A DNA stretch of 64,000 nucleotides from Eustoma russellianum (lineage: Eukaryota > Streptophyta > Magnoliopsida > Gentianales > Gentianaceae). The stretch spans positions 36,906,312-36,970,311 of the forward strand of contig AP025041.1 in NCBI GenBank assembly GCA_036186865.1. Direction: 5' to 3'. Each line of letters starts with the position of its first letter. Position 1 is the first letter of the stretch. Positions 30,926 to 42,082 of the stretch are shown piece after piece. Under the pieces are notes generated by a model. The model did not search any database. It saw only the letters and a list, made by a program, of their open reading frames with translations, and had not been told where the DNA came from. A program made the translations under genes and the position numbers.

Positions 30926-32087
30926 AAAGTCAAGCTCAAGCTAGATGGTCAGGTGGAAATATATAAAGACAGGCTAGTAGCAAGGTGGTACACTCAGTAA
31001 TATGGTGTGGATTATCAAGATACTTTTTCCACTGTGGCCAAGATGACCCCAAAAAGAGTGATGTTGGCACTTGCGACAAAGCATCATTGGCATATTCATC
31101 AGTTGGATGTCAATAATGCTTTCCTTCATGGAGATCTCATGAGGATATTCACATGACACCACCTCCTGGGATTGTCCTGCCCCAGCCTGACCAGTTGTGG
31201 AAGCTTTAAAAAAGTCCTTTATGGACTTAAACAAGCCAACAGAGAGTGAAATTCTACTCTCACAAAGTTCTTACTAACTCAAGGTTTTCAACAATCCAAG
31301 TATGATAATACACTGTTCCTGAAGCGTATTGGTTCCTCTCTATTATGTTTGTTTGTCTACATTGATGATATCCTTGTCACTTGTGAAATTAAGGGCAATT
31401 CATGATATAAGGGAAGCATCACATCATGACTTTAAGATCAAAGATTTGGATAGTCTCAGATTCTTCCTTGGCATAGAGGTGGCTCAAGCAAAAAAGGGGA
31501 TACACATTAATCAAGGAAAGTACACTATTGAGCACTTGGAATAAATTGGTTTTATGGATGCAAAGCCAGCCAAGACTCCCATGGAGTGTCATGCTATTTT
31601 GTGCAAGGATGGTTCAGCATTTCTGCCACATATCACTCAGTATAGAAGGTTGGTAGGCAAATTCATTTATCTCACGATAACTAGATCTGACATAGCCTTT
31701 TCTGTCCAACAGCTAAGCCAATTTTTGGATTGCCCAACAGAGAATCACATAAAGGCTGCTCACAGAGTTCTGAAATATGTAAAATGAACCATTGGCAAGG
31801 TTTGTTGTTTCTTGGAAGTAAAGTTTTAAGCTTAAGGCGATTGGGGAGGGTGCAGTGACACTAAGAGGTCCATTACAGGATATGCAGTGTTTCTTGGAGA
31901 TGCACTGATCTCATGGAAAGCCAAAAAAACAAACCACCGTATCAAGGTCCTCAGCTAAATTTGAGTATAGGGCAATGGCATTGGTGACTTGTGAGATCCA
32001 ATGGTTGCTATTCTTACTAAAGGACTTATGAGTTGGTGATCAAATGCCCGTTGAAGTGTTTTGTGATTGGAAAAGTGTGATCTACAT
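30926..32087 (+). pseudogene. Copia RT and RNase H (copia E)
   Basis: Downstream of a stop at 30923 the RT continues in several frames: DYQDTFSTVAKMTP near 31011, HQLDVNNAFLHGDL near 31098, LYGLKQA near 31218, and VYIDDILVT near 31355 (catalytic YIDD kept). Next are FKIKDLDSLRFFLGIEVAQ, a THIKAAHRVLKYVK-type block near 31750, KRSITGYAVFLGDALISWK near 31867 and CEIQWLLFLLKDL near 31990. Homology ends near 32087, where a gypsy pol tail begins; the 3' LTR is missing. Confidence 0.87.
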
Positions 32088-32333
32088 TTGATGAGGTCCA
32101 TAACCCTCATCCATGTCAAGATAATGAGAAGGAACATAATGTTGCAAAAATGCAAGATCAAGGAGCCTTAACAAGAAGTAAAACTGAGAAACTAATGCAT
32201 GAAGTGGGGGCCTTCATATTTAAACATGTGCAAGATGAACCAAGGGAATTTATACACTGGGTTCATCTTATTGAACCTATAACATGATTTATCATAATTT
32301 TTAGAACCATTGTAAAATATCATTAAGATAGAA
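32088..32333 (+). pseudogene. Gypsy pol C-terminal tail
   Basis: The frame from about 32091 reads EVHNPHPCQDNEKEHN, then QGALTRSKTEKLMHEVG and ends WVHLIEPIT at a stop near 32287. Tails of the type (G)-x-(L/M)TRSxxK followed by a WV-LI ending occur at the C-terminus of many plant gypsy polyproteins. It is immediately followed by an LTR-like segment, so it probably is the end of the element to which that LTR belongs. Lineage not resolved. Confidence 0.5.
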
Positions 32334-33284
32334 TGTGTTCTTTATTTTGTTTTTTAAATGTTTATGTTGTATTAGTTTAGGTTCATCTCGGATTGTGAGT
32401 TTCTGCAAGACCAGTTTTGGTCGAATTGACGTATCTCTTCAATAACAAGGCCATATTAAAAGTTTCAAGATGCATTCGAAAGCTAATAAAAAGATCTAAA
32501 ACTTTCATGTTTTGTACTTTTCCAAAATCGGTCGTCTTGATAGTCAAAAAGAGCATGCAAATGGAAGTATTGTTTCTACCGAATTCTGTGATATACCTTC
32601 AGTAATTTGGATGTAACTCCTCAATGGTTGGGCCAAATGAAAAGAAATTTACATGCTTCTTTTCTACACTAAATGTGCTAGAATTCGCCAAGAAAGAGCA
32701 AGGCCTAGTTCGAATTGGAAGATGTCCAAAAATCAGTCACAATCCAGAAATGTTTTCAAGTTGAAGACAAATCTTTAAAGTCTTCCATGAATAGTACTTG
32801 AGGGACCTACTTTGAAAAGCATCATTCAATAATTGCAAGACTAGTTTTTATAGATCCCACATGAATATTTTTTAGAAGTGTGTAGCCTTTTCAATTATTA
32901 TTTCAATTTGTAAGATAGTTTGTTGTCTTGTGATATTTTTGCTTATAAAAGGCACATAAGAGAAGCCTTGTAATCTCACACCTTCAATGAAAATTTTTTC
33001 TTCTTCAGGAGTAATTCTTGTGTGTTTTCTTGGTTCATATTCAAAATCAAGGCCGGAATCTTTCAAATCTTGAACATCCTTGTGAGAGTTGTCCAATTCT
33101 GGGGAGGGAAACATCCAAGATGGAGGTATCTTGCTTGGGTTATGTAAAACTCATTGGAGGACTTATGTTCAAAAGGTTTTCTTCAACTTATTTGGAAGCA
33201 AGGTAAAGCTATCTTCATTGCGCCTAAACCATATTTGGAGGAGAAGCTTTAGAGTTAAGGAAAGCTCCATTCTTGCACGTATCA
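32334..33284 (+). mobile_element. Gypsy-like LTR followed by a primer site
   Basis: The segment ends CACGTATCA at 33284, three bases before TGGTATCAGAGC (33288-33299), the tRNA-Met primer site. A TATA box (TTATAAAAGG, 32943-32952) and a poly(A)-like CAATGAAAAT near 32986 give the U3-R-U5 layout. The left border is approximate; TG dinucleotides at 32310 and 32334 are both possible. The leader after the primer site runs into the assembly gap. Frames crossing the gap are artefacts. Confidence 0.65.
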
Positions 33285-33386
33285 AAGTGGTATCAGAGCG
33301 AAGGTTTTTCTTTAACTCAACTTATCATTTCTTTGTGTCAATTTTTCTTATCTTTTGTTCTTATCTTCATCCACCATTCAGCCATC

Positions 33387-33486
33387 NNNNNNNNNNNNNN
33401 NNNNNNNNNNNNNNNNNNNNNNNNNNNNNNNNNNNNNNNNNNNNNNNNNNNNNNNNNNNNNNNNNNNNNNNNNNNNNNNNNNNNNN
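33387..33486. other. Assembly gap, 100 N
   Basis: Exactly 100 ambiguous bases, the usual placeholder for a gap of unknown size. The left flank is the leader of a plus-strand LTR element; the right flank is the RNase H of a minus-strand gypsy element. Both elements are cut here. Confidence 0.99.
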
Positions 33487-34495
33487 AACTCAAGGTCGTG
33501 TACAGGATAGTTTTGTTCAAAGGGTTTTAACTGTCGGGATGCATATGCAATTACTCGATCTTTTTGCATTAGGACACATCCTAACCATTTCTTAGAGGCA
33601 TCACTATATACCACAAATTGTTCTTCTTCCGGGAATGGGCTGTGCCCAGGACTGGGGCGGAAGTCAGTCTCTTCTTTAAACTCAGTAAAGCTATTCTCGC
33701 AGTCTGAAGTCCATTCAAACTTGGTTTTCTTCTGGGTTAAGCGGTGTCAATGGGCATCGCAATTCGAGAAAAATCCTTCTACAAACTTTCGATAGTAACC
33801 CGTGAGACCGAAAAAAAACTTCGTACCTCCGTAACATTTGTCGGTCTGGGTCACTCTGTGATTGCTTCGACTTTCTTGGGATCTACTGATATCCTTCTTC
33901 GGATATCACATGCCCTAGGAAGGCTACACTTCGTAGCCAGAATTCGCACTTATTGAACTTCGCATACAGTTGCTCCTTCGTAAAATGTCCAGAGCAATCC
34001 TTAGATGGTTTGCATGGGCTTTCCTTCTTCGTCTGGTGAATATATCAGGATGTCGTCTATGAAGACTACAACGAATTTGTCTAATTGTTGTTGAAAAACT
34101 CGATTCATTAGATCCATGAATGCGGCAGGCGCATTGGTCAGTCCGAACGGCATTACTAAGAACTCGTAATGTCTGTAACGGGTTCTGAATGCAGTTTTGT
34201 GGACGTCTTCAGCCTTGATCTTCAACTGGAAGTATCCCCGAGCGAAGATCAATCTTACTAAAAATTCTTGCCCCTGCATCATGATAAACTTTAGGTAGGG
34301 TTCATAAGAAACTTTATTACTAAATAAAATGTGTCGTTCGCTTACCCGAAGCTGATCGCACAAATCGTCGATCCTTGGCAAAGGGTACTTATTCTTTATG
34401 GTGATTTTATTGAGCTCTCTATAGTCGATACACAACCGCATACTTCCGTCCTTCTTCTTGACAAACAGTACCGGAGCCTCCCCAAGGTGAAACAC
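33487..34495 (-). pseudogene. Chromovirus-like gypsy RT and RNase H
   Basis: On the minus strand the RT reads APVLFVKKKDGSMRLCIDYR, YPLPRIDDLCDQLR, TAFRTRYRHYEFLVMPFGL and FVVVFIDDILIYS (about 34078-34038), the spelling of Tekay/Del-type chromoviruses. After frame changes the thumb (SVDPRK near 33890) and RNase H (VVYSDASKKWLGCVLMQ and VIAYASRQLKPFEQNYP, 33612-33500) follow until the gap. A 72-nt segment at 34274-34345 interrupts the RT between DQLR and the IFSKIDLRSGY block; that block is read in a shifted frame that is later compensated. Confidence 0.9.
34274..34345 (-). other. 72-nt GT-AG insertion in gypsy RT
   Basis: On the minus strand it begins GTAAGCGAACGACAC right after the codons for DQLR and ends ATCATGATGCAG before GGGCAAGAATTTTTAG, which encodes the next conserved RT block. 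Length is a multiple of three and the frame is open through it. Ends match plant splice sites. No such segment belongs in a gypsy RT, so it is either an intron-like insertion or chance. Confidence 0.6.
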
Positions 34496-34967
34496 TTGTG
34501 CGTATCAGCTTCTTTTCCAATAACTCCCGTAACTACTCCTTCAGCCTTTCAGTTCTGCGGGGGCCATTCTTTATGGGGCCTTCGAAATTGGTTCAGCTCC
34601 TGGAATCCGGGTTGATCTCAAAGCTATTCCCGCTCCGGGGGAAGGCCTGGCAATTCCTCTGGAAAGACCTCTGGATATTCTCGGACTACTGGAACTTGAG
34701 TTAAGTCCGTGGGTACTTGATCAGTGTTTATGGCATAGACCAGATATCCTTGATGTCCTTTCTTTAAGGGCTTTACCTGGCGCGAATTGCATTTACATAA
34801 ATGTTCTTAGGGTTCTTTTGTAACTTCGATCCCCCTTGAAATGTTACGTCTTTATGTGTGGGGTCCCTTAAAGGTAACTTGCTTTTCGCTACAATCGATG
34901 TTGGCACAGTTCTTGGAGAGCAAGTCCATTCCAAGTATCACATCGAAGTCCGTCATGGGTATGGAAA
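34496..34967 (-). other. Gypsy protease-RT linker, degraded
   Basis: The minus strand between protease and RT shows a few recognisable pol linker codons but stops in all frames. No other gene is seen on either strand. Confidence 0.55.
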
Positions 34968-35216
34968 TCAAAATCGGGCGCCGAACCAATGGTTATTAAA
35001 TTCAAAGTTCACAATTTTGAACACTTGATGAGCTACAAGCACCTGCTCCCCAGCTGCTTGGATTCTATAAGGTGCATCACTATAGGTTGGGCCTTTCTCA
35101 ATATTCTTTGCGAATTTCTTGGATATGAAAGAGTGGCTAGCGCCACTTTCAATAGTACGTTGGCAGGTATTGAACATACTATATAACTCCTGAATCATAC
35201 AATTCTTACTAAGCAA
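34968..35216 (-). pseudogene. Gypsy protease
   Basis: The frame contains TIESGASHSFISKKFA, matching the chromovirus protease LFDSGASHSFIS motif but with Glu in place of the catalytic Asp. It continues VLVAHQVFKIVNFEFN. The element is therefore protease-defective as well as frameshifted. Confidence 0.85.
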
Positions 35217-36518
35217 CCATAAGGCAACAATGTTGTAAAAGAAAAGTAATGCGGTTTCCGGAAAATACCTGTCACTACATTGTCGGCTTCCTCAGCAGCC
35301 GCGTCAGTCATAGCGTGGACTCGTGCGTCGGTACGCTGACGCTGAGGTTTTGGTGGCTGTTGCTGTTGCTGGATTCCCTTCTCAGGACACTCTCTGGCTA
35401 TGTGCCCCCATTTTCCTTCCCGCATCCAAAGCAGGTGGTCCCTTTGTTTGGACAGTCCTTTAGGATGTGACCAGTCTGACCACATCCGAAACATTTGCCA
35501 CCCTTGACATAGCATTCTCTTACATGTAACTTACCACAATGAGCGCATTTTGGAATGTCAAGTTGTTGTCCCTGATTCTATGATTGGTTTTTTTTTCTGG
35601 GAGCGGCGCTGAAATCCGGTTCTTCCCTTGGCGCCCTGGCCCCCTTGTGTTGTTGCTTGGCGGTCTTACGGGGCCCTCCGCTTCTGGTTGTCTCCCTTCC
35701 CCTCTTCTGATTAAACTCGTCCCTGGGATGAATCCCGCTCAATTCTGTAACAGGCGTCTAGAAGGGCAACCAAAGTTGGTTGGGTTTGGCATTACCAGCC
35801 ATGTTCGGATTCTAGGGTTCAGTCCTCTCTCAAATTTCAACATTTCTGTTTCCTCCTCATCATTCATAGTGGATGGTTGGAATCTTCCCAGAAGCTATAA
35901 ATTGTTGGCGTAATCAGCAACCGTCATTCCCGGCTCTTGCATCAGGGATTCGATTCATGTCTTTTCTGTAGCTTAACTGAAGGGGGTATGTAGAACTTGT
36001 TAAATTCCTGGAGAAACTTTTCCCAGGAAATTGGTCTTGGCAGAGCTTGTAAATTAGCCTTCCACCATTGGTTGGCCTCATCCTAACAGAAAGGGTCTGA
36101 CGACTTGAGTCTTCATTTTCTCTGGGGCTCCGATTAGTTCGAAGCAATTTCTACTCATCAAGCCATTTTTCAGCCATATCAGAATCTGACTTTCCTTCAA
36201 ACGGCGGAACATTGGCTCTTTTCAACTTCTCAAAGTAATACTGAGCATCTCTAACCGGCTCGTGAGGTGTGGGTATTTTGCTAGAGCATCACTTGCCCAA
36301 TTTGTGTAACCGTTTGGCAAAAGTTTTGAAAAGTATTCATGTATGGCATCATAGGTGGAAAGGTCCTTGTGGTGGAGGACATTCTGAACTGGCGGTGGAT
36401 CTTGGCCTTGAGGTGGGGTGGGGGTGGAGGGGCCTGAGCGGGTTGGAGGTGGGATAGGCTCTTGCACCTTGGGTCTAGCTCGGGGCTGTCTCCCTCTGGG
36501 TCGCACCATCTGCAGCAC
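35195..36518 (-). pseudogene. Gypsy gag with zinc knuckle
   Basis: The gag starts near 36509 (MVRPRGRQPRARPK) with a Pro/Gln-rich N-terminus. It then has fragments of the Retrotrans_gag domain (ANVPPFEGKSDSD near 36205; RSPRENEDSSRQTLSVRMRP near 36130-36080) and a CCHC region split by frame changes (CGQTGHILKDC near 35480; GHIARECPEKG near 35400). A Gln-rich stretch follows (QQQQQPPKPQRQ). Multiple frame changes make it non-coding. Confidence 0.82.
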
Positions 36519-36788
36519 GCAGTGTCGACTTTATTCAGTACAGGAATGTCACAACTAGTAATAAGATTTACTTTACATATCGGAAGAACACATGCGTACA
36601 TTCATTACTGTTCAGATTTATGATAGGTCATTAAGTGGGACCTACCACTGGGCCGTGCCCTACATGGTTGGTCAAAGTCGTTCCGTTCTAAGGTCAACTC
36701 TCATCTAAGATCATTCTTAGGTCTAAGATCAACTTAGTCGACTATAATCATCACTTAGTTCTACATTATGCCCGGATCTGGAGCCTTA

Positions 36789-36800
36789 GCTCTGATACCA
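36789..36800 (-). other. Primer binding site, tRNA-Met (gypsy)
   Basis: GCTCTGATACCA is the reverse complement of the tRNA-Met primer site and sits two bases from the LTR at 36803. Confidence 0.92.
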
Positions 36801-37698
36801 CCTGTGGCGCCCCGCACCCCAGTCCCGCCGAAGTCGGTGCACCCGCGTACTTCACTAAGGAGAATACTAGGCGTCGTCCATACGCGTCGTGATCCATGAT
36901 ACTAATGCATAGATCTTTGTGCTTTCGCGCAATAATCATGCGAAACCGTGGCAGAATTTAAAACTTCGAATTAAAGCATCATCACAAGCAGTTAAAGTTT
37001 ACAACCCACATAAATCGTAGCAGAAAACGACAAAAGCGAATTGTTTTCCCATCACAATTACAAAAACATCATCATCCCTTACACTGGTACGCTCGGTCTA
37101 CTAATCCTGGCCATCCTCCAACGGACTCACGGGTAGGGAACCCTAGGCTCGTCATCAATCCATTCAACTTTGTCTCCTGCCACCTCTGGAGAGAAAAAAG
37201 AGGGTGAGTGACGATGTCACCAGCAAGTATACTATAATAGTCATGAGTTAAATGGAAAGTATGAGCAAGAATCGAACCCCAAATAATATTTGGTTTAGAA
37301 GCATACCTGTCCTCCGATCAACATTCGATAAGGATCATCGCTTAATGTAATAAGGTCATAACTTAAGAAATTACTAGTAGAATATAACATAAAGAGACTG
37401 TGACATGCATCGACAAATAACACAATAATAATCATCATCATCACTTAGGTTCTACAAGATCATGACAACTTAGCTTAAGTATCACGTGTCGCTACACAAT
37501 GATTCCATATGTGTCATGCATGCATATGCACATGTGATGCGTCATGATAAAATGAGAAAATGATTTTTCATGCTTTTCTTTCAAATCATCATCGTTGTAA
37601 AACAATAGAGTGTTCAGATCTATCTTTTCCGGATCTGAGGGCGGTAACTTCTCCCCTTCGAATCTATTACTCCCGGATTCGGAACGGTAACGTCATCA

Positions 37699-37902
37699 TT
37701 CTTTCAGATCGCTTAACCCGGATCTGCTCAGGTTCATACTTCTTTCAGATCGCTTAACCCGGATCTGCTCAGGTTCATTCTTCTTTCAGATCACTTAACC
37801 CGGATCTGCTCAGGTTCATACTTCTTCAGATCGCTTAACCCGGATCTGCTCAGGTTCATACTTCTTTCAGATCACTTAACCCGGATCTGCTCAGGTTCAT
37901 AC
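37699..37902. repeat. 41-bp tandem repeat, five copies
   Basis: Copies start at 37699, 37740, 37781, 37822 (one base shorter) and 37862. The unit is TTCTTTCAGATCGCTTAACC followed by CGGATCTGCTCAGGTTCATAC. Each unit contains CAGATC and GATCTG, able to form a 6-bp stem. A diverged partial unit (CCGGATCTGAGGGCGGTAAC) precedes the array at 37628. It lies inside the gypsy LTR. Confidence 0.95.
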
Positions 37903-40380
37903 TGGCCAGTTCATACTCACACACGGTACCGGTGGGGAAGCGTTCTTTAAAAACACAAAAAATCATCTTTTTGAAAACGCTTTCATCTTTATTTCACATA
38001 AAATCCATGCCATAAATCATGCATGTGACGATGAATGCAATATATGACATGTAACGTGCAAATGACGGCATAATGCATGATAAAACGAATGGACCCATTT
38101 TCGCTGTCATGCTGGAATTTTCCAGCTTCGTAACGTCTACTTCTTCTTAGGAATTTTCTACTAAAATACACGCTTTAGACTCATTTAACCACATGTATTT
38201 CTCCGTGACTGTTATAAGTGAATGCCATGCATGCGTTGCGAAATTACGGTATCAATAAGGGACTCAATTGCTCCTTGGCATAAAACAATGCAATCTGAAT
38301 TCTGAAATGACCACATTTTACTATAAAATTTATTGTGACCAAACCTTTAATCTTTTTCTGGAAGTTCCAACTCCCTAACTTAACAAACTCATTGGGCTAG
38401 CATCCTGCCAATTTTTAGCCCAAATCGCGTTCTCAAAGGCCCTTTTCCAGATCATGGAAAGTGTGACATAAATTCTGTCTATCCAGCATAATTCAGTTTG
38501 ACCCGTTTTACTAGAATATTTATTAAAAATAAACCACAGCTTATTTGATAAAATTCTAACTGCCATCTCTTCTTTATTCATGAGGCTAGTACCATGCCGA
38601 AAATTAATGGGTTTCCACACCCCTAAGGTCTATTTTTAAGCTACTAAACACATTACTTAAATTCTGTCCAGTACAACTTTTCCAGCAAGACCAATCTCAG
38701 TAGAAAATTTATTAAAATAAACCGTGGCTCTTTTTAAGGTGATTCCAACTCTCACATCTAAAAAACACATAAAACTAATAGCATAACAAAAATCAGTGGA
38801 TTTGAAGGTTTTTAAGGTCCCTGTTCTGGCTTCACAAAACAGCTAAAATTTTGCTCCAGCTCCAGAATTTTCCAGTGATCATACATGCTTCCTAAATGTC
38901 CTTGGCTCACATTTTTGACACTAACACTAGGCAACAACCTTGAGATGAACACACGCGCCCTTCGCATCAGCCTCATTATTTGGTGCATGCAAGAAAATGG
39001 TATAATCAAGAGTATTTCAAGCCTAACATACACAAGATCAAATCTTACCCCCATTTCCTTGCTATATCAACGTTTTGCATGCAACTTCACCCAACCTTCC
39101 CTTAACCCTTCTACCGTGAGCATTTGGTCATGAAAGGAAGAATCTTTAACACATCCAAGCCTAGATTAACACCTAAATAGGCATAAGATCATCAAAGAAC
39201 ACATCTTTGGAGCAAAGTACCACTCCTGCACATTTACATGCTTAGGGCCGAAAGCTTTGGACTTGCAACTTACCATTTTGCAACTAAGATTAAATCTTAG
39301 GTATTTCTAGCCATTCATGCACACACTTTCACATTTAAACCATAAAAAGTATAGTGTACTTGCCTTGTTTGCTTACTCTTCTTGGATAGGTGAAAAGTTG
39401 AAGTCTTTCTCTCCTCTAAACAAACATTCCCACGGTGGTGGGGGAGAAAGAAAGAAACATAGTTAGTCTATGTTTTTAACTCAACATTCTTTCAAAAGAA
39501 AGCTAGATGGCTTACCAAAAAGGAGTGTGAATGGTGTCCAAGCTTCTCTAAGCTAGAGCTCTTGAAAGCTTGAGATCCTTGAGCCTAGAGACCATTAAGG
39601 TCACGGTTTGGACAAAAAGAGGCACAACCATGAGTTTCATCTTCATGAAAGTATAAATGTCTTCTTAAGAGGCTAAGAACACTTACCTAATGTCACTTAA
39701 CTTTGTAGGAATCCTATCCTTCTTGGTGCTCCTCTTGGCCGTGGGGTTGGAAGGAAAAAGGGAGAGAAGAAGTTCTTTTTGCTCTTGAGACACCTTGGAG
39801 TGTTTGAAATCTAAGGAATGTTCAAGTGTATTTTGGGGGGAAACTTTTCTTCTCTTGGCTAGGTTAGCCGTTGGGCGATAAGGGGTGGGGTTAGGGTTTG
39901 CCTTAGTCCTTCTAGTTAAGTGTCTTAACCTTGGTTACCTTTGGTTAACCAAGGTTACTTTTCTACTTACTATGGTTACTTTAGGCCAACCATAGTTTCT
40001 TTTGGCTAACCATAGTTTCTTTTAGGGTTGGTTAGGTTAATCTTCATTAATCAAGCCACCTTTCTTCTTAATTAGCCTCTCTCCCCCCCTCTCCCTCTTA
40101 ATGCAGCCGGCGGTTTGGGGTCTTTAATGACCCCAACTAGCCTTTGTACTTTAGTCTTGCTATCCCCTTTTTTTTCTAAAAAAATACACATCTTATGCCA
40201 TTAGTCTATTTTTAAATAAGGTTTTCAGAAATAGCCCTTCTTGGCTATGGGCCGAAAGTCACAAAGCCATGGAGCAATTGGATCTTGTCTTGTAATACAT
40301 ATAGTGCTCTCATAATGTACTTACAATGATCATTGACTTAATCAATTCCAAACACAAGCGTGCATTGCCACATGTTCACT

Positions 40381-40590
40381 AGTTCAACTTTAGGTACAAG
40401 AAGGATTCTATAATTGGGTTACAACAATAGACAACCGCCAGGATATGTAATGGAATGGTAGCAAGGACATGTTTAATTAAAACCAGTCTCCTTGCATGAC
40501 TCAGAAATTTATTTTGCCACATATTTAACTTTTCCTGAAAGGTAGAGATCGATGGAAGGAAATGTGAAGTACGGGGCTTCCATTGAAGAG
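40381..40590 (-). pseudogene. L1-type LINE fragment inside the gypsy LTR
   Basis: On the minus strand the frame reads FQEKLNMWQNKFLSHARRLV, then LIKHVLATIPLHIL. This matches the post-RT region of plant L1 LINEs (LxxWKxKxLSxAGRxxLIKxVL). The fragment is short, flanked by an (AC)n run at 40593-40608, and sits near the outer end of the 4-kb LTR. No poly(A) tail or TSD could be assigned. Confidence 0.7.
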
Positions 40591-40809
40591 ATACACACAC
40601 ACACACACATAGTTTGCTAGGATAGTTATTAATTATATTTATGATATAACACTTCGGAGTTTATTCTATATCCTACTTTTCATATTACCATCACAATAAC
40701 TTAAGATAACTTTTAGCATATACTTAGTATGTTCCTTTTTCCTATTATTATATTTTGTAACTTTTTATTTCCTTTACTCTCTTTTATGCCCAAAGTTAGG
40801 GGCATAACA

Positions 40810-41105
40810 CTTGGTTTGTAACAACATAAAACATTTTGCTGAGGATCCAGTAAAAAGCTGGTGGCTTCAGTTACGAATCAAACAACACTTCACCTCAGTG
40901 GCTGATCCTCAAGATAATAGCTTGGCAAAACTTGCTAACCGCAATTTAAAGGAAGATTTAAAGAAGTGACTAGAAAAGACGGTGTAGGATGGGTAGATGA
41001 GCTTCCCATCATTCTATGGGCTTATCGCATAACTTTTTCCACCTCAACCAAGGAATCCTCTTTTGCCTTTGTATACGACTCTAAAGTTTTGATTGTTAAT
41101 GCATG
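40810..41105 (+). pseudogene. Tat-2 integrase core fragment
   Basis: Read on the plus strand the fragments are AEDPVKSWWLQLRIKQHFTSV, then the Glu-bearing strand DPQDNSLAKLANRNLKEDLKK (catalytic Glu replaced by Lys) and WVDELPIILWAYRITFSTSTK up to about 41100. A stop near 40966 and frame changes show decay. The Asp-bearing part upstream is beyond the gypsy inserted at 40809. Coding resumes at 54316. Confidence 0.83.
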
Positions 41106-42082
41106 TCTCCTAGGCCGTTGATTTAGATTTTTATGTTATACATTTATTGTTAATAATGAGGTTTTATTAATTATTGTTGGTTTGTTACATAATTTTGATA
41201 TAAATATATCCCTGATTTATTATTATTATAGAGATAAAATAATTCATAACCAGTATCAGAGTTGATTTGATAATCATGAGATGATTATGTGCATGCTGAT
41301 ACAAATCAATCTCATAGATACTTGTTAAAGAACAATGTATTGGATAGACCCATCATGAGTACTACATGGATTAGCATCGTAACTACATCTCATGATAGTC
41401 ATGTTTTAATCCTTAGGCTCGAGATTGTCATAGTTTCCAATATAAGGGCTATTATAGTTTGACGTGATCAAACGTTATTCGTAATTGGATGATAATCAAG
41501 GTCATGATTGAGTATGATGGAAATTATGTAGAGGATATTGAATAGTCGAGATAGAATTTGTCCTTCTCTTTTAAGAGAGATATCTTTTGGGCCCTTCGAT
41601 AAGTGACACTGTGAAATGCATGGCTATGCTCAAATGAATTGCTAGTGTGATCAATGTCATTTGTTTTATCAGTTTACTTAGAAATTGAGTAATCATATGT
41701 TTGAACAATATAAGTATGACGTTGATCATGACTTATGTTTAAACTACATATCGTTTGACAAAAGGATTAATGCATGTGCTATTGTTAGGCTAGTTGGACT
41801 GTACTCGCATTAATTGGGTAGTCATAATGTCTTACTAGAGGCCAATTACGAGTTGTTGGTTTAATAAAGATTTAACCGACAGCCAATTAATATGGGTCTA
41901 TCTAGTCACACAAAAGAATGCGTATGGGCTGATATTAATAATATTAATAATATTTATTATTATTATTATAATTAGTTGTTAAAATATACTCATATATATA
42001 TATATATATATTGTCGAATAATAACAACAAAATCTATATCTGATATGAATTCTAAATGGTCTTATCTAATCCTGACGGAATT
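41106..42082. mobile_element. Unidentified insertion in Tat-2, left part
   Basis: AT-rich sequence interrupts the Tat-2 integrase. It has no coding content. It includes (TAA)n and (TA)n runs near 41940-42011 and a primer-like CAGTATCAGAG near 41250. Together with 53916-54315 it forms one insertion of about 1.4 kb that later received the intact copia. It may be a solo LTR or a small LTR element; no clean TSD was found. Confidence 0.5.

Larger units (their letters stand above)
36803..40809 (-). mobile_element. Gypsy 5' LTR, about 4 kb
   Basis: In plus coordinates the LTR runs from TGTGGCGCCCCGCACCCC to GGGGCATAACA, so on its own strand it starts TGTTATGCCCC and ends GCGCCACA. Its 4,007 bp include a 41-bp tandem array (37699-37902), a duplicated AACCATAGTTTCTTTT near 39990-40030 and an L1 fragment near the outer end. 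The outer border is inferred from the TGTTATGCCCC terminus because the partner LTR is lost beyond the gap. Just outside, Tat-2 integrase coding begins at once, which supports 40809 as the true edge. Confidence 0.8.

Noticed and set aside
33089..33595. 168-codon frame and others crossing 33387-33486
   Set aside because: They run through 100 N bases; the translation is an artefact of the gap.
37699..37902. Regular repeats resembling a CRISPR array
   Set aside because: Units are directly adjacent with no unique spacers, and the context is a plant gypsy LTR.
41245..41260. CAGTATCAGAG as a primer site with an LTR from about 41092
   Set aside because: It mismatches the primer at key positions, and no matching LTR exists on the right side of the insertion.
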